Shown piece by piece: positions 1-11,190 of a stretch of 64,000 nt of DNA (the stretch's first letter is position 1; each line of letters starts with the position of its first letter). A program made the translations under genes and the position numbers. This DNA is from Buchnera aphidicola (Kurisakia onigurumii) (lineage in GTDB: Bacteria; Pseudomonadota; Gammaproteobacteria; Enterobacterales; Enterobacteriaceae). The notes under the pieces were generated by a model. The model made no database searches and had not been told where the DNA came from. It saw only the letters and a program-made list of their open reading frames with translations. The DNA lies in assembly GCF_039394605.1 (NCBI RefSeq), contig NZ_CP135033.1, positions 434,001-498,000 on the forward strand. The letters are read 5' to 3'.

Positions 1-479
1 TCTAAAGATGCTTTTATTCTATATTGATTCATAGATTTAGAAGATATGGAAATTTTATCATTTAAAATTACTTGATAAGATGGAATATTTACAATTTTTT
101 TGTTCACCATAATAGATTTATGACTAATTAATTGCCGAGATTCCATTCGAGTACTTCCAAAACCCATTCTATATACAATATTATCTAATCTATTTTCTAA
201 GAAATACAATAAATTTTCTCCTGTATTTCCTTTTTTTTTAGTTGCTTTTACATAATAATTTCGAAACTGTTTCTCTAAAATCCCATATAACCGACGAACC
301 TTTTGTTTTTCTCGTAATTGAATTCCATATTCTGATAATCTAGACTTACGTAATCCATGTTGACCAGGTAATCTATCTAATTTACATTTAGTATCAATAG
401 ATCTAATTCCAGATTTTAAAAATAAATCTGTTCCTTCTCTACGACTTAATTTTAATTTAGGACCTAAATATTTTGCCAT
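1..479 (-). CDS. rpsD: 30S ribosomal protein S4 (partial, 3' end outside window)
   Basis: This encodes the N-terminal ~159 of about 206 residues of S4, a primary 16S rRNA-binding protein of the 30S body. It begins [20 protein letters not shown], ending at the ATG whose complement is at 477-479, and includes the S4-type stretch around [12 protein letters not shown]. It is the third gene of the alpha operon (rpsM-rpsK-rpsD), 46 bp after rpsK. In E. coli S4 represses this operon by binding its mRNA; I did not identify that site here. The C-terminus lies outside the window. Confidence 0.97.
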   Translation of the reverse strand, partial: MAKYLGPKLKLSRREGTDLFLKSGIRSIDTKCKLDRLPGQHGLRKSRLSEYGIQLREKQKVRRLYGILEKQFRNYYVKATKKKGNTGENLLYFLENRLDNIVYRMGFGSTRMESRQLISHKSIMVNKKIVNIPSYQVILNDKISISSKSMNQYRIKASL

Positions 480-525
480 GTTCATCTCTTTATTATTTTA
501 TTTAAAAATATTATTATAAAAATGT

Positions 526-918
526 TTATACTCTTCTTTTTTTAGGAGGTCTACATCCATTATGAGGTATAGGAGTAACATCTGTTATATTAGTAATTTT
601 AAAACCAGATGCATTTAATGCTCTAATAGTCGATTCTCTACCTGGACCTGGACCTTTTACCATAACTTCTAAATTTTTTATTCCATAATCTTTTACATAT
701 TCAGCACATTTTTCAGCAGCTACTTGAGCAGCAAAAGGAGTAGATTTTCTAGATCCTCTAAAACCAGAACCTCCTGCAGTTGCCCATCCTAAAGTATTTC
801 CTTTTCTATCAGTAATAGTAACAATTGTATTATTAAAAGAAGCATGTATATGCGCAATTCCATCATTAATTTTTTTAGTAATTCTTTTTTTTACACGAAT
901 AGATTTTATCTTAGACAT
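526..918 (-). CDS. rpsK: 30S ribosomal protein S11
   Basis: S11 (130 aa, about family length) sits on the 30S platform near the mRNA exit and E site. The protein contains the family core [16 protein letters not shown] and the C-terminal [14 protein letters not shown] basic tail that contacts 16S rRNA. It is co-directional with rpsM (49 bp upstream) and rpsD (46 bp downstream), the alpha operon order. The N-terminus is Lys/Ile-rich, as expected from the A+T bias. Nothing is odd in length or motifs. Confidence 0.97.
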   Translation of the reverse strand: MSKIKSIRVKKRITKKINDGIAHIHASFNNTIVTITDRKGNTLGWATAGGSGFRGSRKSTPFAAQVAAEKCAEYVKDYGIKNLEVMVKGPGPGRESTIRALNASGFKITNITDVTPIPHNGCRPPKKRRV

Positions 919-967
919 AATTTTATATTATTCCTTAAAACATAATTTAATAAAATGATTTTTTTAT

Positions 968-1324
968 TTATTTTTTAATTGCCTTTCTTGGTCCTTTTCT
1001 AGTTCTAGCATTTGTTTTAGTTCTTTGCCCTCTTACAGGTAATCCTTTTCTATGTCTAAGTCCTCTATAACAACCTAAATCCATTAATCTTTTAATATTT
1101 AAAGTTTTTTCTCTTCTTAAATCACCTTCTACAATTATTTTAGAAATTTCTAATCTTAATCCTTCAATTTGGTCTTCTTTTAACATTTTTATTTTCAATT
1201 TTGTAGATATTCCTAAACACATACAAATTTTTTTGGCTGTTGATAGTCCAATTCCATATATCGAAGTTAAAGCAACGTTAACATGCTTATTATCGGATAT
1301 ATTAATACCTGCAATACGAATCAT
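968..1324 (-). CDS. rpsM: 30S ribosomal protein S13
   Basis: S13 (118 aa) lies in the 30S head and contributes to intersubunit bridges and P-site tRNA contact. The start MIRIAGINI, the helix-hairpin-helix region around [14 protein letters not shown] and the basic tail with [18 protein letters not shown] all match the family. It is the first gene of the alpha operon. The 107 bp to rpmJ upstream is the longest gap between genes here, so an alpha-operon leader could lie there, but I found no clear promoter. Confidence 0.97.
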   Translation of the reverse strand: MIRIAGINISDNKHVNVALTSIYGIGLSTAKKICMCLGISTKLKIKMLKEDQIEGLRLEISKIIVEGDLRREKTLNIKRLMDLGCYRGLRHRKGLPVRGQRTKTNARTRKGPRKAIKK

Positions 1325-1431
1325 AATTCTAATCCTATATAATTAATATTATGAAAAATTTTTTTGATTTATATGAATTTATAAAAACTTTTATACAAAG
1401 TATAAATATTTTTCATATATTTTTTTAATTT

Positions 1432-1548
1432 TTAACCTTGTCTTTGTTTATGTTTTCCATCATGAGTACAAATAATTCTTACTACATTTCTTCTTTTTAC
1501 CACTTTACAGTTTCTACATAATTTTTTTACAGAAGTTTTAACTTTCAT
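1432..1548 (-). CDS. rpmJ: 50S ribosomal protein L36
   Basis: This is a 38-residue gene, read directly on the minus strand: it starts [15 protein letters not shown] and ends HKQRQG followed by TAA. Cys11, Cys14, Cys27 and the His near residue 32 form the zinc-binding set of the C+ type of L36. It lies 27 bp downstream of secY as the last gene of the spc operon, as in enterobacteria. L36 packs against 23S rRNA domains near L6. Confidence 0.95.
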   Translation of the reverse strand: MKVKTSVKKLCRNCKVVKRRNVVRIICTHDGKHKQRQG

Positions 1549-1575
1549 ATTATCCTTATTTTATAATTTTTAAAA

Positions 1576-2883
1576 TTAACTTTTTGAAAAATTCAAATTA
1601 GATTTTTTTAAAATAGAAGAATATTGGTTAGACATAATTAATGTTTGTATTTGAGAAATAATTTCAATAATTACTAATACTACAATTAATAATGAAGTTC
1701 CTCCAAAATAAAATGGTACTTTTAAAAAAAATCTCATAATTTCAGGAAGCAAACAAATAAAAGTAATATAAATTGCACCAATAAAAGTCAATCTGGTGGT
1801 AATTAAATTAATATAATTTGCTGTTTTTTCTCCTGGTCTAATACCAGGAATAAATGCTCCATTTTTTTTTAAATTTTCAGATGTTTCTTTAGGATTAAAT
1901 ACTAAACCAGTATAAAAAAAACAAAAAAATACTATTGCTGAAGAATATATTACTATATATAAAATATGGTTAGGTACTAAACAATTTGAAATAAAAACTA
2001 ACCAATTCCAATTTTTAAAATTAACAAACCAAGATATTATTGTAGCAGGAAATAAAATAACACTTGAAGCAAATATAGCAGGCATTACACCAGAAATATT
2101 TAATTTAATAGGAAGGTAAGTAATTTGTGAAGAATATATCCTATTACCTCTTTGTTTTTGTATGTAATGTATACCGATATTTCTTTGACTTTTTTCTATA
2201 AAAATAACAACATAAATAACTAAAAATATTATTGTAAAAATTATTGATATAGAAAAATAATTTAAACTACCTATACGTACTTCATTAATAGTATTTAATA
2301 AAGATACAGGTAAACCAGAAACTATTCCTGAAAATATAATCAAAGAAGTTCCGTTTCCTAAACCAAATTCATTGATTAATTCACTTAACCACATTAAAAA
2401 AATTGTACCAGAAACCAAACTTATAATAGATATAATATAAAAAGATGTATCTACATGAATAATTAATTTATTAATTCCTGGTATATTAGGTAATCCAAAA
2501 GAAATACCTATAGACTGAAATATAGATAAAATTAAAGTTAACCATCTAGTATATTTTGTAAGAATACGATTTCCATATTCCCCTTCTTTTTTTATATTAG
2601 AAAAATAAGGATATATTAAAGTTAATAATTGAATTATAATAGATGCAGAAATATATGGCATAATACCTAAAGTAAAAATAGAAGCTCTATTTAATGATCC
2701 TCCTGAAAACATATTAAATATTTCTAATATTGTACCTTTACTATTACTTATTATTTTCGATAATACGGTTGTATCAATTCCAGGAATAGGGATATACGAT
2801 CCAAATCGAAATACTATTATTGATCCTATAACAAAAAAAATCCTATTTTGTAATTCTATGAAGTTATTTATATTTTTTTTCAT
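1576..2883 (-). CDS. secY: Protein translocase channel subunit SecY
   Basis: SecY (435 aa, near the E. coli 443) is the inner-membrane channel of the Sec translocon. About ten hydrophobic segments alternate with short loops. Recognisable parts are the plug region after TM1 ([13 protein letters not shown]), the TM2 segment [18 protein letters not shown] and the cytoplasmic loop with [23 protein letters not shown]. It sits between rplO and rpmJ in the spc operon. Its retention implies that Sec-dependent membrane insertion is still needed in this reduced cell. Confidence 0.97.
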   Translation of the reverse strand: MKKNINNFIELQNRIFFVIGSIIVFRFGSYIPIPGIDTTVLSKIISNSKGTILEIFNMFSGGSLNRASIFTLGIMPYISASIIIQLLTLIYPYFSNIKKEGEYGNRILTKYTRWLTLILSIFQSIGISFGLPNIPGINKLIIHVDTSFYIISIISLVSGTIFLMWLSELINEFGLGNGTSLIIFSGIVSGLPVSLLNTINEVRIGSLNYFSISIIFTIIFLVIYVVIFIEKSQRNIGIHYIQKQRGNRIYSSQITYLPIKLNISGVMPAIFASSVILFPATIISWFVNFKNWNWLVFISNCLVPNHILYIVIYSSAIVFFCFFYTGLVFNPKETSENLKKNGAFIPGIRPGEKTANYINLITTRLTFIGAIYITFICLLPEIMRFFLKVPFYFGGTSLLIVVLVIIEIISQIQTLIMSNQYSSILKKSNLNFSKS

Positions 2884-2920
2884 ATTAATAAATTTATAAT
2901 AATAATTGGCTATTCAAAAT

Positions 2921-3355
2921 CTATTTTTGGATTTTACCACCTGATTTTTTTATTGCTATACGAGCTCCTTTTGTTACTTGTAATCCTTGTACTATGACTG
3001 GTATTTTAATTTTTCCACATAAAATAATTCTTACAAAAGAAATATTTTTTTTTATAACACCTATCATTTTTAGTGTATCTAAATTTACTATTCCATTAGG
3101 AATAGAATTCAAATCAGATAATCTCACTTCAGATGTTTTTCTTTTATTAGAAGAATTAAATCCAAATTTAGGAACTCTTCTATACAAAGGCATTTGACCT
3201 CCTTCAAAACCTCTTCGAATACTACTTCCAGATCTAGATTTTTGACCTTTATGACCTCTTCCTGATGTTTTACCAAAACCACTTCCTATACCTCTTCCTA
3301 ATCTAGTTTTATTTTTCTTTGATCCTTTTTTTGGATGTAATGTATTCAAATACAT
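2921..3355 (-). CDS. rplO: 50S ribosomal protein L15
   Basis: L15 (144 aa) is a 23S rRNA-binding protein with a long glycine-rich extended arm. The start chosen is [20 protein letters not shown] because it aligns with the E. coli start MRLNTLSP; an in-frame upstream extension (to 3373) would run into rpmD. The arm motif [19 protein letters not shown] is clear. The rpmD stop codon ends one base before this start, indicating tight coupling inside the spc operon. Confidence 0.96.
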   Translation of the reverse strand: MYLNTLHPKKGSKKNKTRLGRGIGSGFGKTSGRGHKGQKSRSGSSIRRGFEGGQMPLYRRVPKFGFNSSNKRKTSEVRLSDLNSIPNGIVNLDTLKMIGVIKKNISFVRIILCGKIKIPVIVQGLQVTKGARIAIKKSGGKIQK

Positions 3356-3356
3356 T

Positions 3357-3539
3357 TTAAGAAACCTCCTCAACTGTAATCATATAAGAAATTTTTTTTA
3401 CCATACCTAAAATAGATTTAGTATTATTTCTAATCACAAAATGATTTATTCTACGTAAACCTAACCCTAATAAAGTAGATCGATGTGAAGGTAATCTTCC
3501 AATAGAACTTTTTTTTTGTGTAATTTTAATTAATTTCAT
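3357..3539 (-). CDS. rpmD: 50S ribosomal protein L30
   Basis: L30 (60 aa) is a small 50S protein with a ferredoxin-like fold. The core [22 protein letters not shown] matches the bacterial family signature. The gene lies between rpsE (4 bp upstream) and rplO (1 bp downstream), so translation is probably coupled. Length is normal and no anomaly is visible. Confidence 0.95.
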   Translation of the reverse strand: MKLIKITQKKSSIGRLPSHRSTLLGLGLRRINHFVIRNNTKSILGMVKKISYMITVEEVS

Positions 3540-3543
3540 TTTT

Positions 3544-4062
3544 TTATCCTAATATATCAGATATTTTTTTGTTTCTTTTAGCTGCAATCATTTCTATAGA
3601 TTTCATATTTTTTAATCCATAAATAGTAGCTCTTACTACATTGATGGGGTTGGTAGATCCATATGTTTTAGCTAATACATTTTGTACTCCTGCAACTTCT
3701 AAAACAGATCTCATAGCTCCTCCAGCAATAATACCAGTTCCTTCTGAAGCCGGCTTCATAAAAACATTTGATCCAGTATAAGAACTTTTTATAGTATGTT
3801 GTAACGTTTTGTTTTTTAAACAAATATTAATGATATTTCTTCTCGCTTGTTCCATTGCTTTTTGAATAGCAGAAGGAACTTCTCTAGCTTTTCCATACCC
3901 AAAACCAATTTTTCCAGCACCATTTCCTACAACTGTAAGTGCAGTAAAAGAAAAAATTCTTCCTCCTTTTACTGTTTTTGATACTCTATTAACAGAAATT
4001 AATTTTTCTTGTAATTCAGAATTATTTATTTTATTTCCAGCATTCTTCACAATTTTCACCAA
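3544..4062 (-). CDS. rpsE: 30S ribosomal protein S5
   Basis: S5 (172 aa, near 167 in E. coli) helps form the mRNA entry tunnel and takes part in decoding accuracy. The sequence [20 protein letters not shown] marks the N-terminal dsRNA-binding domain, and [20 protein letters not shown] the core. The N-terminal segment before ELQEKL is a few residues longer than in E. coli. The gene is in the spc operon between rplR and rpmD. Confidence 0.96.
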   Translation of the reverse strand: MVKIVKNAGNKINNSELQEKLISVNRVSKTVKGGRIFSFTALTVVGNGAGKIGFGYGKAREVPSAIQKAMEQARRNIINICLKNKTLQHTIKSSYTGSNVFMKPASEGTGIIAGGAMRSVLEVAGVQNVLAKTYGSTNPINVVRATIYGLKNMKSIEMIAAKRNKKISDILG

Positions 4063-4077
4063 TTCATATTAAAATTT

Positions 4078-4452
4078 TTAAAAAATTAGACCTTCTTCAC
4101 GCGCCGATTTTGCTAATTCACTAATCCTTCCGTGATACTTAAATCCAGATCGATCAAAAGAAACATTTTTTATTCCTTGTAAAATTGCTCTTTTCGCAAT
4201 TAATTTTCCAATTTTTTTTGCTGCAAATTTATTCCCGGTATATTTAATAGCACTTTTTACATTTTTTTCTAATGTAGATGCTGACGCTAACACCTTAGAA
4301 TTTGGATGTGAAGAAATAATTTGTGCATAAATATGCCGAGAAGTTCGATGTATAACTAAACGTATAGAACTATTTTTTTTTAATTTAGAACGTAAATAAA
4401 TAGATCTTTTTAAACGAATCATTTTTTTTTTATTCTTTTTAAATAAAATCAT
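4078..4452 (-). CDS. rplR: 50S ribosomal protein L18
   Basis: L18 (124 aa against 117) binds 5S rRNA together with L5 and L25. The block [20 protein letters not shown] is the family core, and [24 protein letters not shown] the C-terminal signature. The most upstream ATG was kept; it lies one base after the rplF stop. An internal Met at residue 11 is an alternative start that would shorten the basic N-terminus. The position in the spc operon is as expected. Confidence 0.94.
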   Translation of the reverse strand: MILFKKNKKKMIRLKRSIYLRSKLKKNSSIRLVIHRTSRHIYAQIISSHPNSKVLASASTLEKNVKSAIKYTGNKFAAKKIGKLIAKRAILQGIKNVSFDRSGFKYHGRISELAKSAREEGLIF

Positions 4453-4453
4453 T

Positions 4454-4987
4454 TTATTTTTTCTTAGCCTCTTTAATACGAATTACTTCATTTTCATATC
4501 TAATACCTTTTCCTTTATACGGTTCAGGAATTCTATAACTTCTTAAATTAGCAGCTACTTGACCTAACAATCTTTTATCTGCGCTTTTTAATATAATTTC
4601 TGTTTGAGAAGGTACAGAAATATCTATTCCTGAAGGAATGATATATTCAATAGTATGTGAAAAACCAAGTGACATATTAATTATGTTATTTTTTAAAAAA
4701 ACACGATATCCTACTCCAGTTAAAAATAATTTTTTTGTGAACCCATGAGTAATTCCAATAATCATAGAAAATACTAAAGATCTTAATGTACCTGCATGAG
4801 CCCAAGCATTAGAATATTTTTTTTTTCCTAAAAATATTAAATGGTTATCAACATGAGTAATTTGTACAGAATTATGTATGTAACAAAATAATTTTTTACT
4901 ATTACCTTCAATAATAATTTTATTTTTTTTTAAAAAAATATTTATATCTTTAGGTACTAGAATAGGTTTTTTAGCAATACGAGACAT
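4454..4987 (-). CDS. rplF: 50S ribosomal protein L6
   Basis: L6 (177 aa, same as E. coli) lies near the GTPase-associated centre of the 50S subunit. The start MSRIAKKPI and the C-terminal signature [24 protein letters not shown] match the family closely. The second RNA-binding domain carries the LTGVGYR-type turn. It is separated from rpsH by 14 bp and from rplR by 1 bp in the spc operon. Confidence 0.96.
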   Translation of the reverse strand: MSRIAKKPILVPKDINIFLKKNKIIIEGNSKKLFCYIHNSVQITHVDNHLIFLGKKKYSNAWAHAGTLRSLVFSMIIGITHGFTKKLFLTGVGYRVFLKNNIINMSLGFSHTIEYIIPSGIDISVPSQTEIILKSADKRLLGQVAANLRSYRIPEPYKGKGIRYENEVIRIKEAKKK

Positions 4988-5001
4988 ATTTTATCCTTAT
5001 T

Positions 5002-5394
5002 TTAAGATACATAACAAATAATCTCACCTCCTATACCGATTTTTCTTGCTGTTTTATCAGTAATTACTCCTTTAGAAGTAGATATAATTGCAATTCCTAA
5101 ACCATCTAAAATTTTAGGAATATTATATTTTTTTCTATAAACCCGTAATCCAGGGCTACTAATTCTTGTAATATTTTCAATTACTGGTTTTGCATTAAAA
5201 TATTTTAAATATATTTTTAAAATAGATAAATTATTTCTACAAACATCATAATTTAAAATATATCCTTCTTGTTTCAATACATTACTAATAGATATCTTTA
5301 AATTAGATGAAGGCATAGAAACAAATATCTTATTAGATTTTTGTGCGTTACGAATTCTAGTTAACATGTCTGATACAGGATCTTGCATACTCAT
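5002..5394 (-). CDS. rpsH: 30S ribosomal protein S8
   Basis: S8 (130 aa) binds the central domain of 16S rRNA early in 30S assembly. It starts [18 protein letters not shown], identical in layout to E. coli, and ends with the conserved [14 protein letters not shown] region. In E. coli S8 represses the spc operon by binding an mRNA structure at the start of rplE; such a structure was not resolved here. It lies between rpsN and rplF. Confidence 0.96.
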   Translation of the reverse strand: MSMQDPVSDMLTRIRNAQKSNKIFVSMPSSNLKISISNVLKQEGYILNYDVCRNNLSILKIYLKYFNAKPVIENITRISSPGLRVYRKKYNIPKILDGLGIAIISTSKGVITDKTARKIGIGGEIICYVS

Positions 5395-5433
5395 TTTATT
5401 TCTCTTATTAATAAATAAATGTTATAAAAAATT

Positions 5434-5739
5434 TTACCAACTTGCTTTTTTTAATCCTGGTATTTCTCCCCTCATAGCAGATTCTCGTAATTTAATTCGA
5501 CTTAAACCAAATTTTCTTAAAAACGCATGAGGTCTACCTGTTTGTCTACAACGATTTCTTTGTCTAGAAATACTAGAATCTCTAGGAAAAGTTTGTAACT
5601 TTAACATCGCATTCCATCTTTCTTGTTCTGAAGATTTAGAATTAATAATAATTAATTTTAAATCACTTCTTTTATCTAAAAATTTTCTAGATAATTTAAC
5701 TCTTTTTTTTTCACGTTCTAATATTGATTTTTTAGCCAT
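5434..5739 (-). CDS. rpsN: 30S ribosomal protein S14
   Basis: S14 (101 aa) is a 30S head protein. It is the long, zinc-free (C-minus) form typical of enterobacteria: no CxxC pairs are present. The C-terminal signature [20 protein letters not shown] and the end [11 protein letters not shown] are clear. The gene is in the spc operon between rplE and rpsH, with a normal start MAKKS. Confidence 0.96.
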   Translation of the reverse strand: MAKKSILEREKKRVKLSRKFLDKRSDLKLIIINSKSSEQERWNAMLKLQTFPRDSSISRQRNRCRQTGRPHAFLRKFGLSRIKLRESAMRGEIPGLKKASW

Positions 5740-5754
5740 TTGATTTCCTTAAAT

Positions 5755-6294
5755 TTATTTTCTAAATGGAAAATTAAACAACTTTAATAATACAAAAGAC
5801 TCTTTATCTGAATTAGTATTAGTCGTAATTGTTATATTTAATCCACGTATACGATCTATTTTTTCATAATTAATTTCTGGAAAAATAATTTGTTCTTTAA
5901 TTCCTAAACTATAGTTTCCACGTCCATCAAAAGATTTTTTTGATAAACCTCTAAAATCACGAATTCTGGGAATAGCTACACATACTAACTTTTTTAAAAA
6001 ATCCCATTTTCGTAATCCTCTTAATGTTACTTTACATCCAATAGGATATCCTTGTCGAATTTTAAAAGCTGCAATCGATTTTCTTGCTTTCGTAATAAGT
6101 GGTTTTTGTCCAGAAATTAATTTTAAATCTGATATTGCATGTTCTAAAATTTTTTTATCAGATGTAGTGCTACCAACACCCATGTTTAAAGTAATTTTTT
6201 CAATTTTTGGAACTTGCATTATAGAGTGATATTTATATTTTTTAATCATTTTGTTTATTATTATACGCTTATAATATTTATGCAAATCCGACAT
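5755..6294 (-). CDS. rplE: 50S ribosomal protein L5
   Basis: L5 (179 aa) binds 5S rRNA in the central protuberance and contacts P-site tRNA. The family blocks [16 protein letters not shown] near residue 26 and [21 protein letters not shown] are present. The start MSDLHKYYK aligns with E. coli MAKLHDYYK. It lies 16 bp after rplX in the spc operon. Confidence 0.96.
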   Translation of the reverse strand: MSDLHKYYKRIIINKMIKKYKYHSIMQVPKIEKITLNMGVGSTTSDKKILEHAISDLKLISGQKPLITKARKSIAAFKIRQGYPIGCKVTLRGLRKWDFLKKLVCVAIPRIRDFRGLSKKSFDGRGNYSLGIKEQIIFPEINYEKIDRIRGLNITITTNTNSDKESFVLLKLFNFPFRK

Positions 6295-6310
6295 ATTAAA
6301 CTACTCCAAA

Positions 6311-6625
6311 TTATTCAATAATTTTATTATTAGATTTAAAAAATCTAATTTTTTTACCATTTTCAAATTTAAATCCAATTCTATCCGATCGTTTAGTTTC
6401 TTTGTTAAAAATACCTATATTCGATATTGATATAGGAGATTCTTTTTTTATAATACCACCTATTTTATTTTGCGCAGGAACTGATTTTTGATGTTTTTTT
6501 ACAATATTAATACCAGAAACAATTGCTTTGCTTTTTTTTAATATATGTAAAACTATACCTTTTTTTCCTTTATCTTTTCCAGATATTACCAATACCTGAT
6601 CATTTTTTCGAATTTTAGATGCCAT
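6311..6625 (-). CDS. rplX: 50S ribosomal protein L24
   Basis: L24 (104 aa) initiates 50S assembly by binding the 5' region of 23S rRNA. The KOW motif around [19 protein letters not shown] is visible at residues 5-23. It lies 15 bp downstream of rplN in the spc operon, with normal length. Confidence 0.95.
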   Translation of the reverse strand: MASKIRKNDQVLVISGKDKGKKGIVLHILKKSKAIVSGINIVKKHQKSVPAQNKIGGIIKKESPISISNIGIFNKETKRSDRIGFKFENGKKIRFFKSNNKIIE

Positions 6626-6640
6626 TTATTTTCCTTTAAT

Positions 6641-7009
6641 TTACAGAACTTCTGGAGCTAACGAAATTATTTTCATAAACTTATCATTTCTTAATTCTCT
6701 AGTTATAGGTCCAAAAATACGTGTCCCTATAGGTTGCTCTGTGTTATTTAATATAACACATGCATTATTATCAAAACGTATTAAAGAACCATCAGACCTT
6801 CGAATACCTTTTTTAGTACGTACTACTACAGCTTTTAATACTTCACCTTTTTTTACTTTACCTCTAGGTATTGCTTCCTTAATAGCAACTTTAATAACAT
6901 CTCCGATACCAGCATATCTTCTTTTAGAACCACCTAAAACTTTTATACACATAGCAATACGAGCACCAGAATTATCTGCAACTTGTAATAAACTTTGTTC
7001 CTGAATCAT
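6641..7009 (-). CDS. rplN: 50S ribosomal protein L14
   Basis: L14 (122 aa, typically 123) is a universally conserved 50S protein forming an intersubunit bridge. The start [20 protein letters not shown] and the signature [17 protein letters not shown] are diagnostic. It is the first gene of the spc operon; a 65 bp AT-rich gap separates it from rpsQ of the S10 operon, without a convincing promoter. Confidence 0.97.
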   Translation of the reverse strand: MIQEQSLLQVADNSGARIAMCIKVLGGSKRRYAGIGDVIKVAIKEAIPRGKVKKGEVLKAVVVRTKKGIRRSDGSLIRFDNNACVILNNTEQPIGTRIFGPITRELRNDKFMKIISLAPEVL

Positions 7010-7074
7010 AATTTTATTTATCCTTTAAATAATAATATGAAAATAAATTTCAAAATTTTATTTAGAATAAAATT

Positions 7075-7335
7075 TTATTTTTCTGTACATAATTTTTTTA
7101 CTATTCTAAATAATTTCCAAGATTTTTTTTTTGAAATTGGTCTACATTCAACTAATTCTACTAAATCTCCTATAGAACATTTATTAAATTCATCATGAAT
7201 ATGTAATTTAGTTGTCTTTTTTATAAATTTTTTATATAAATCATGTTTTATTATTCTTTGTATTGAAACAACAGCTGTTTTTTGCATTTTATTACTAATA
7301 ACATAACCTTTCAAAATTCGTGAATTCATATTCAT
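7075..7335 (-). CDS. rpsQ: 30S ribosomal protein S17
   Basis: S17 (86 aa) is an OB-fold 16S rRNA-binding protein of the 30S body. The core [18 protein letters not shown] and the end region [18 protein letters not shown] match the family. Two ATG codons lie at the 5' end (residues 1 and 3); the upstream one was kept. It is the last gene of the S10 operon, 5 bp after rpmC. Confidence 0.95.
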   Translation of the reverse strand: MNMNSRILKGYVISNKMQKTAVVSIQRIIKHDLYKKFIKKTTKLHIHDEFNKCSIGDLVELVECRPISKKKSWKLFRIVKKLCTEK

Positions 7336-7340
7336 TGATT

Positions 7341-7526
7341 TTATTTATTTTCCTCTATTTTAAGTAATGTATTAACACGAGCAATATTTCTTCTAACAAT
7401 TTTTATTAAATGTGTTTTTTTTAACTTTCCAGAAGATAATTGCATTCGCAAATTAAATTTTTCTCTTAAAAAATTAGATAATTGAGATTTTAAATCTAAA
7501 CTATTATTAATATTTTTTTTTTTCAT
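7341..7526 (-). CDS. rpmC: 50S ribosomal protein L29
   Basis: L29 (61 aa) sits at the polypeptide exit tunnel next to L23. It is a short two-helix protein; [34 protein letters not shown] spacing shows the family pattern of a first helix, a loop and a basic second helix. Its ATG overlaps the TGA stop of rplP (ATGA, 7523-7526), showing translational coupling in the S10 operon. Confidence 0.93.
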   Translation of the reverse strand: MKKKNINNSLDLKSQLSNFLREKFNLRMQLSSGKLKKTHLIKIVRRNIARVNTLLKIEENK

Positions 7527-7936
7527 ATTTTTAGTTCTTTATATACAAAAGTAGTTTTTATTGGTAATTTTGAAGAAGCTAATTTAAAAGCTTCCCTAGA
7601 TAAATATTCGGATACTCCTTCTATCTCGTACAATACTTTACCAGGTTGTACTAATGCAACCCAATATTCAACATTTCCTTTTCCTTTTCCCATCCTAACT
7701 TCCAAAGGTTTTTGAGTAATAGGCTTGTCAGGAAATATTCTAATCCATATTTTTCCTTGACGTTTTACATATCTTGACATCGCTCTTCTAGCTGCTTCTA
7801 TCTGTCTGGCAGTAATACGTCCTCTTTCTATAGCTTTTAAACCAAATGTTCCAAATGTAACTGTACTATTAAATACAATACCTCTATTTCTACCTTTGTG
7901 CATTTTACGAAATTTAGTACGTTTGGGTTGCAACAT
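7523..7936 (-). CDS. rplP: 50S ribosomal protein L16
   Basis: L16 (137 aa) organises the A-site and central protuberance of the 50S subunit. The start [19 protein letters not shown] and the motif [20 protein letters not shown] are diagnostic. The Arg that E. coli YcfD (RoxA) hydroxylates lies in the RMGKGKG region, which is conserved. The gene ends in a 4-bp overlap with rpmC. Confidence 0.97.
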   Translation of the reverse strand: MLQPKRTKFRKMHKGRNRGIVFNSTVTFGTFGLKAIERGRITARQIEAARRAMSRYVKRQGKIWIRIFPDKPITQKPLEVRMGKGKGNVEYWVALVQPGKVLYEIEGVSEYLSREAFKLASSKLPIKTTFVYKELKI

Positions 7937-7955
7937 AAAATATTTAACTCCTTTT

Positions 7956-8663
7956 CTACCTTCTTGGTTTGTTTCGATTATATCTTTTAGAATTTGGAAT
8001 AGATTTAATTTTATTATTTTCTACTTCTTGCATACCTCCTAAAATTTCTCCTTTAAAAATCCATACTTTTACTCCAACTACTCCATATGTAGTATATGCT
8101 TGAGAAGTTCCATATTCAATATCTGCTCTTAAAGTATGTAATGGTACTCTTCCTTCTCGATACCACTCTCTTCTTGCTATTTCTACACCACCTAATCTAC
8201 CACTAACTTCTATTTTAATTCCTTCTGCTCCTTGTCTCATAGCATTTTGCACAGATCTTTTCATTGCTCTTCGAAACATAACTCTTCTTTCTAATTGAGA
8301 ACTAATATTATCTGCTACCAATTGCGCATCTAATTCTGGTTTTTTAACTTCAAAAATATTAATTTGAGCAGGCAGACCTGTAATTTTATTTATAATTTTT
8401 CTTAATTTTTCTACATCTTCCCCTTTTTTACCTATTACAATTCCAGGTCTTGACGTATGAATAGTAATTTTTACACTTTTTGATGGACGTTCAATATAAA
8501 TTTTAGATACAGAAGCTTTAGATAATTCTTTTTTTAAAAAAGTACGAACTTGATAATCACTATATAAATTGTCTGAAAAATCTTTTGAACTAGAAAACCA
8601 AATAGAATTCCAACTTTTTACTATACCTAAACGCATACCATTAGGATGTACTTTTTGTCCCAT
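7956..8663 (-). CDS. rpsC: 30S ribosomal protein S3
   Basis: S3 (235 aa) forms part of the mRNA entry site and has helicase-related function with S4 and S5. The start [14 protein letters not shown], the KH-type motif [17 protein letters not shown] and the C-terminal [21 protein letters not shown] region are clear. It lies between rplV and rplP in the S10 operon, with normal length (E. coli 233). Confidence 0.97.
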   Translation of the reverse strand: MGQKVHPNGMRLGIVKSWNSIWFSSSKDFSDNLYSDYQVRTFLKKELSKASVSKIYIERPSKSVKITIHTSRPGIVIGKKGEDVEKLRKIINKITGLPAQINIFEVKKPELDAQLVADNISSQLERRVMFRRAMKRSVQNAMRQGAEGIKIEVSGRLGGVEIARREWYREGRVPLHTLRADIEYGTSQAYTTYGVVGVKVWIFKGEILGGMQEVENNKIKSIPNSKRYNRNKPRR

Positions 8664-8708
8664 ATTAAATTCCTATTTATTTAACTTTTAAATTTATAAA
8701 TATTATTA

Positions 8709-9068
8709 TTAACTAGATAAAACAATTGTAATATGACTTGTTCTCTTTAAAATACGATCAGATCTTCCTTTAGCTCTAGGCATCATTCTTTTCATACTTT
8801 GCCCTGCATCTACAAAAATAGATTTTATAAAAAGAATTTCAACGTCCATACCATAATTATGGTCTGCATTAGAAATAGCAGAATAAAGAACTTTTTTAAT
8901 TAATAAAGATGCTTTTTTATTTGAAAAATTTAAAAAATTTAAAGCATATGAAACTTTTTTTCCACGAATTAAATTAGCTACAATTCTGACTTTTTGAGGA
9001 GAAGAACGAACTTGTTTAGCACTAGCTACAACATGTACCTCTTTATTTTCAATGGATACAGTATTCAT
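8709..9068 (-). CDS. rplV: 50S ribosomal protein L22
   Basis: L22 (119 aa against 110) has a globular part on the subunit surface and a beta-hairpin lining the exit tunnel. The motif [18 protein letters not shown] and the hairpin region [25 protein letters not shown] are conserved. The N-terminus is about nine residues longer than in E. coli. It lies 33 bp after rpsS in the S10 operon. Confidence 0.95.
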   Translation of the reverse strand: MNTVSIENKEVHVVASAKQVRSSPQKVRIVANLIRGKKVSYALNFLNFSNKKASLLIKKVLYSAISNADHNYGMDVEILFIKSIFVDAGQSMKRMMPRAKGRSDRILKRTSHITIVLSS

Positions 9069-9101
9069 TATATTTATCTCTCATTTACACATTAATAAAA
9101 A

Positions 9102-9380
9102 TTATTTTTTTTTAATCTTTTTATCTGAAGTATGCCCTCTATATGTTCTAGTCAAAGAAAATTCTCCTAATTTATGACCTACCATTTCTTCAGTAATAAA
9201 AATAGGAATATGTTTTCTTCCATTATGGACAGAAATTGTCAACCCTATCATGTTTGGAAAAATAGTAGAACGACGAGACCATGTTCGAATTGGTTTTTTT
9301 TCTTGAGTAGAAATAGCTTTTTCAACCTTTTTAAACAGTTTAAAATCGATAAAAGGACCTTTTTTAAGAGATCTTGGCAT
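9102..9380 (-). CDS. rpsS: 30S ribosomal protein S19
   Basis: S19 (92 aa, same as E. coli) is a head protein that contacts S13 and the A-site finger. It starts [15 protein letters not shown] and carries the signature [16 protein letters not shown]. It is in the S10 operon between rplB and rplV. Nothing is unusual. Confidence 0.97.
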   Translation of the reverse strand: MPRSLKKGPFIDFKLFKKVEKAISTQEKKPIRTWSRRSTIFPNMIGLTISVHNGRKHIPIFITEEMVGHKLGEFSLTRTYRGHTSDKKIKKK

Positions 9381-9408
9381 ATAAATTACCTTTTTTATAA
9401 AAATTTAT

Positions 9409-10230
9409 TTATTTTTTTCTTCTATTTATAATAAATTTATCAGTTCGTTTATTATTTCTAGTTTTTTTTCCTTTAGTTTGTACACCCCATGGACTTACTG
9501 GATGTTTACCAAAGTTTCTTCCTTCACCTCCACCATGAGGATGATCAACAGGATTCATAGCTGTTCCTCTCACTGTAGGACGAATACCTCTCCATCTAGA
9601 AGCTCCTGCTTTACCAAAAACCTGTAACATATGTTCCGAATTACCAACTTCACCTATAGTTGCACGACATTTAGATTCAATTTTTCTCATTTCTCCAGAA
9701 CGTAATCTAATAGTTACATAATTTTCTTCTTTTGCTACTAATTGAGAATAGCTTCCAGCTGATCGAGATAGTTGACCTCCTTTTCCAGGTTTTATTTCTA
9801 TATTATGTATATTTGAACCAACTGGTATCTTATACATAGGTAAAGAATTTCCGATCTTAATATCTGAATTAATACCTGAAATAATTGTATCACCTACTTT
9901 TATATTTTTAAAAGCTAGTATATATTTTCTAACTCCATCTTGATATAATACTAAAGCAATATTAGAAGATCTATTTGGATCATATTCGATTCTTTCTACA
10001 ACTGCAGTAATATTATCTTTAGAACGTTTGAAATCAATAATTCTAAAAGATCTTTTATGTCTTTTTCCTATATGACGAGTAGTTATTCTACCTAAATTAT
10101 TTCTTCCTCCAGTTCTTTTATTTTTTTCTATAAGAGAATGATAAGGCTTTCCTTTATATAAATTCTTATTAATTATTTTGACTACATGACGTCGACCTGG
10201 AGATGTTGGTTTACATTTAATGATTGACAT
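9409..10230 (-). CDS. rplB: 50S ribosomal protein L2
   Basis: L2 (273 aa, same as E. coli) is required for subunit association and supports peptidyl-transferase centre structure. The C-terminal signature [21 protein letters not shown] contains the conserved His (VDHPHGGGE) near the peptidyl-transferase centre. The N-terminal core [13 protein letters not shown] is also clear. It is the fifth gene of the S10 operon. Confidence 0.97.
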   Translation of the reverse strand: MSIIKCKPTSPGRRHVVKIINKNLYKGKPYHSLIEKNKRTGGRNNLGRITTRHIGKRHKRSFRIIDFKRSKDNITAVVERIEYDPNRSSNIALVLYQDGVRKYILAFKNIKVGDTIISGINSDIKIGNSLPMYKIPVGSNIHNIEIKPGKGGQLSRSAGSYSQLVAKEENYVTIRLRSGEMRKIESKCRATIGEVGNSEHMLQVFGKAGASRWRGIRPTVRGTAMNPVDHPHGGGEGRNFGKHPVSPWGVQTKGKKTRNNKRTDKFIINRRKK

Positions 10231-10273
10231 ATATTCTCCTTCTAATTAAAAAAAATGTCTTTTCTCATTATTT

Positions 10274-10567
10274 TTATTTTATAAAGTCTATTTTTTGATT
10301 AGGTGCTAAAGTAATATATGCTTTTTTCCATTTATGTACTTTGCTCAACTTACCTTTATTTCTTTTTCTTTTAGTTTTGACTATTAATGTATTAACATTT
10401 TTTACTTGTACAGAAAATATTTTTTTTATAGATTCTTTAATCTCAAATTTAGTAGCATTTTTTAATACTTTAAAAACAATAGTATTATTTTTTTCTAAAA
10501 ATAAAGAAGATTTTTCCGATACTTTAGAAGCTATTAATATTGTTAACATTTTTTCTTTTAAAGTCAT
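10274..10567 (-). CDS. rplW: 50S ribosomal protein L23
   Basis: L23 (97 aa) forms the docking site for trigger factor and SRP at the exit tunnel. The motif [21 protein letters not shown] aligns with E. coli APHVSEKAS. The loop [24 protein letters not shown] is the RNA-binding arm. Its ATG overlaps the rplD TGA (10564-10567). Confidence 0.95.
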   Translation of the reverse strand: MTLKEKMLTILIASKVSEKSSLFLEKNNTIVFKVLKNATKFEIKESIKKIFSVQVKNVNTLIVKTKRKRNKGKLSKVHKWKKAYITLAPNQKIDFIK

Positions 10568-11169
10568 GATAACATCTCCTCAATTTTTTTTATTGCCTTA
10601 AACGTTATAATTACTTTTTCAAAAGAAATTAAACTTACAGGATCTACAGAAAATACTTCTTTTACATCTACTTTATGTAAATTTCTAGAAGCAAGTTGTA
10701 AATTATTATTTATACAATCTGTAATAATTAATACCTCTTTAACATTATTTTGTCTTAGTTTATCTAATAAAAATTTAGTTTTTGGTTTATCTATAAAAAA
10801 GTCTTTAAACACTAAAATTCTATTTTGTCTATTTAATTCAGAAAAAATACTTTGCATTGCACCTTTATACATTCTTTTATTAACCTTATGTGAATGATTT
10901 TGAGGTTTAGCTGCAAAAGTAACCCCTCCTGATCTCCATATCGGACTTCTTATTGAACCTGCACGAGCACGACCAGTTCCTTTTTGTCTCCATGGTTTTT
11001 TTCCTGAACCAGAAACTTCAGATCTATTTTTATGCGCACGACTTCCTTGACGAGCGCCTGCAGAATAAGCGACAATAACTTGGTGTACCAAAGATTCATT
11101 AAAATCTCTTCCGAATACTATGTTAGATACAGTAAAAATATCTTTTACGTCTTGTAGTATTAATTCCAC
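10564..11169 (-). CDS. rplD: 50S ribosomal protein L4
   Basis: L4 (201 aa, same as E. coli) binds 23S rRNA and extends a loop into the exit tunnel. The loop region around [19 protein letters not shown] is fully conserved. In E. coli L4 also represses its own S10 operon by transcription attenuation in the rpsJ leader; the leader here looks too simple for that (see the rpsJ upstream region). It overlaps rplW by 4 bp. Confidence 0.96.
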   Translation of the reverse strand: MELILQDVKDIFTVSNIVFGRDFNESLVHQVIVAYSAGARQGSRAHKNRSEVSGSGKKPWRQKGTGRARAGSIRSPIWRSGGVTFAAKPQNHSHKVNKRMYKGAMQSIFSELNRQNRILVFKDFFIDKPKTKFLLDKLRQNNVKEVLIITDCINNNLQLASRNLHKVDVKEVFSVDPVSLISFEKVIITFKAIKKIEEMLS

Positions 11170-11190
11170 AATATAATCTCCTTAATTCTA

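Noticed and set aside
6741..7004. 87-residue plus-strand frame inside rplN
   Set aside because: Antisense shadow of L14 caused by strong codon constraint.
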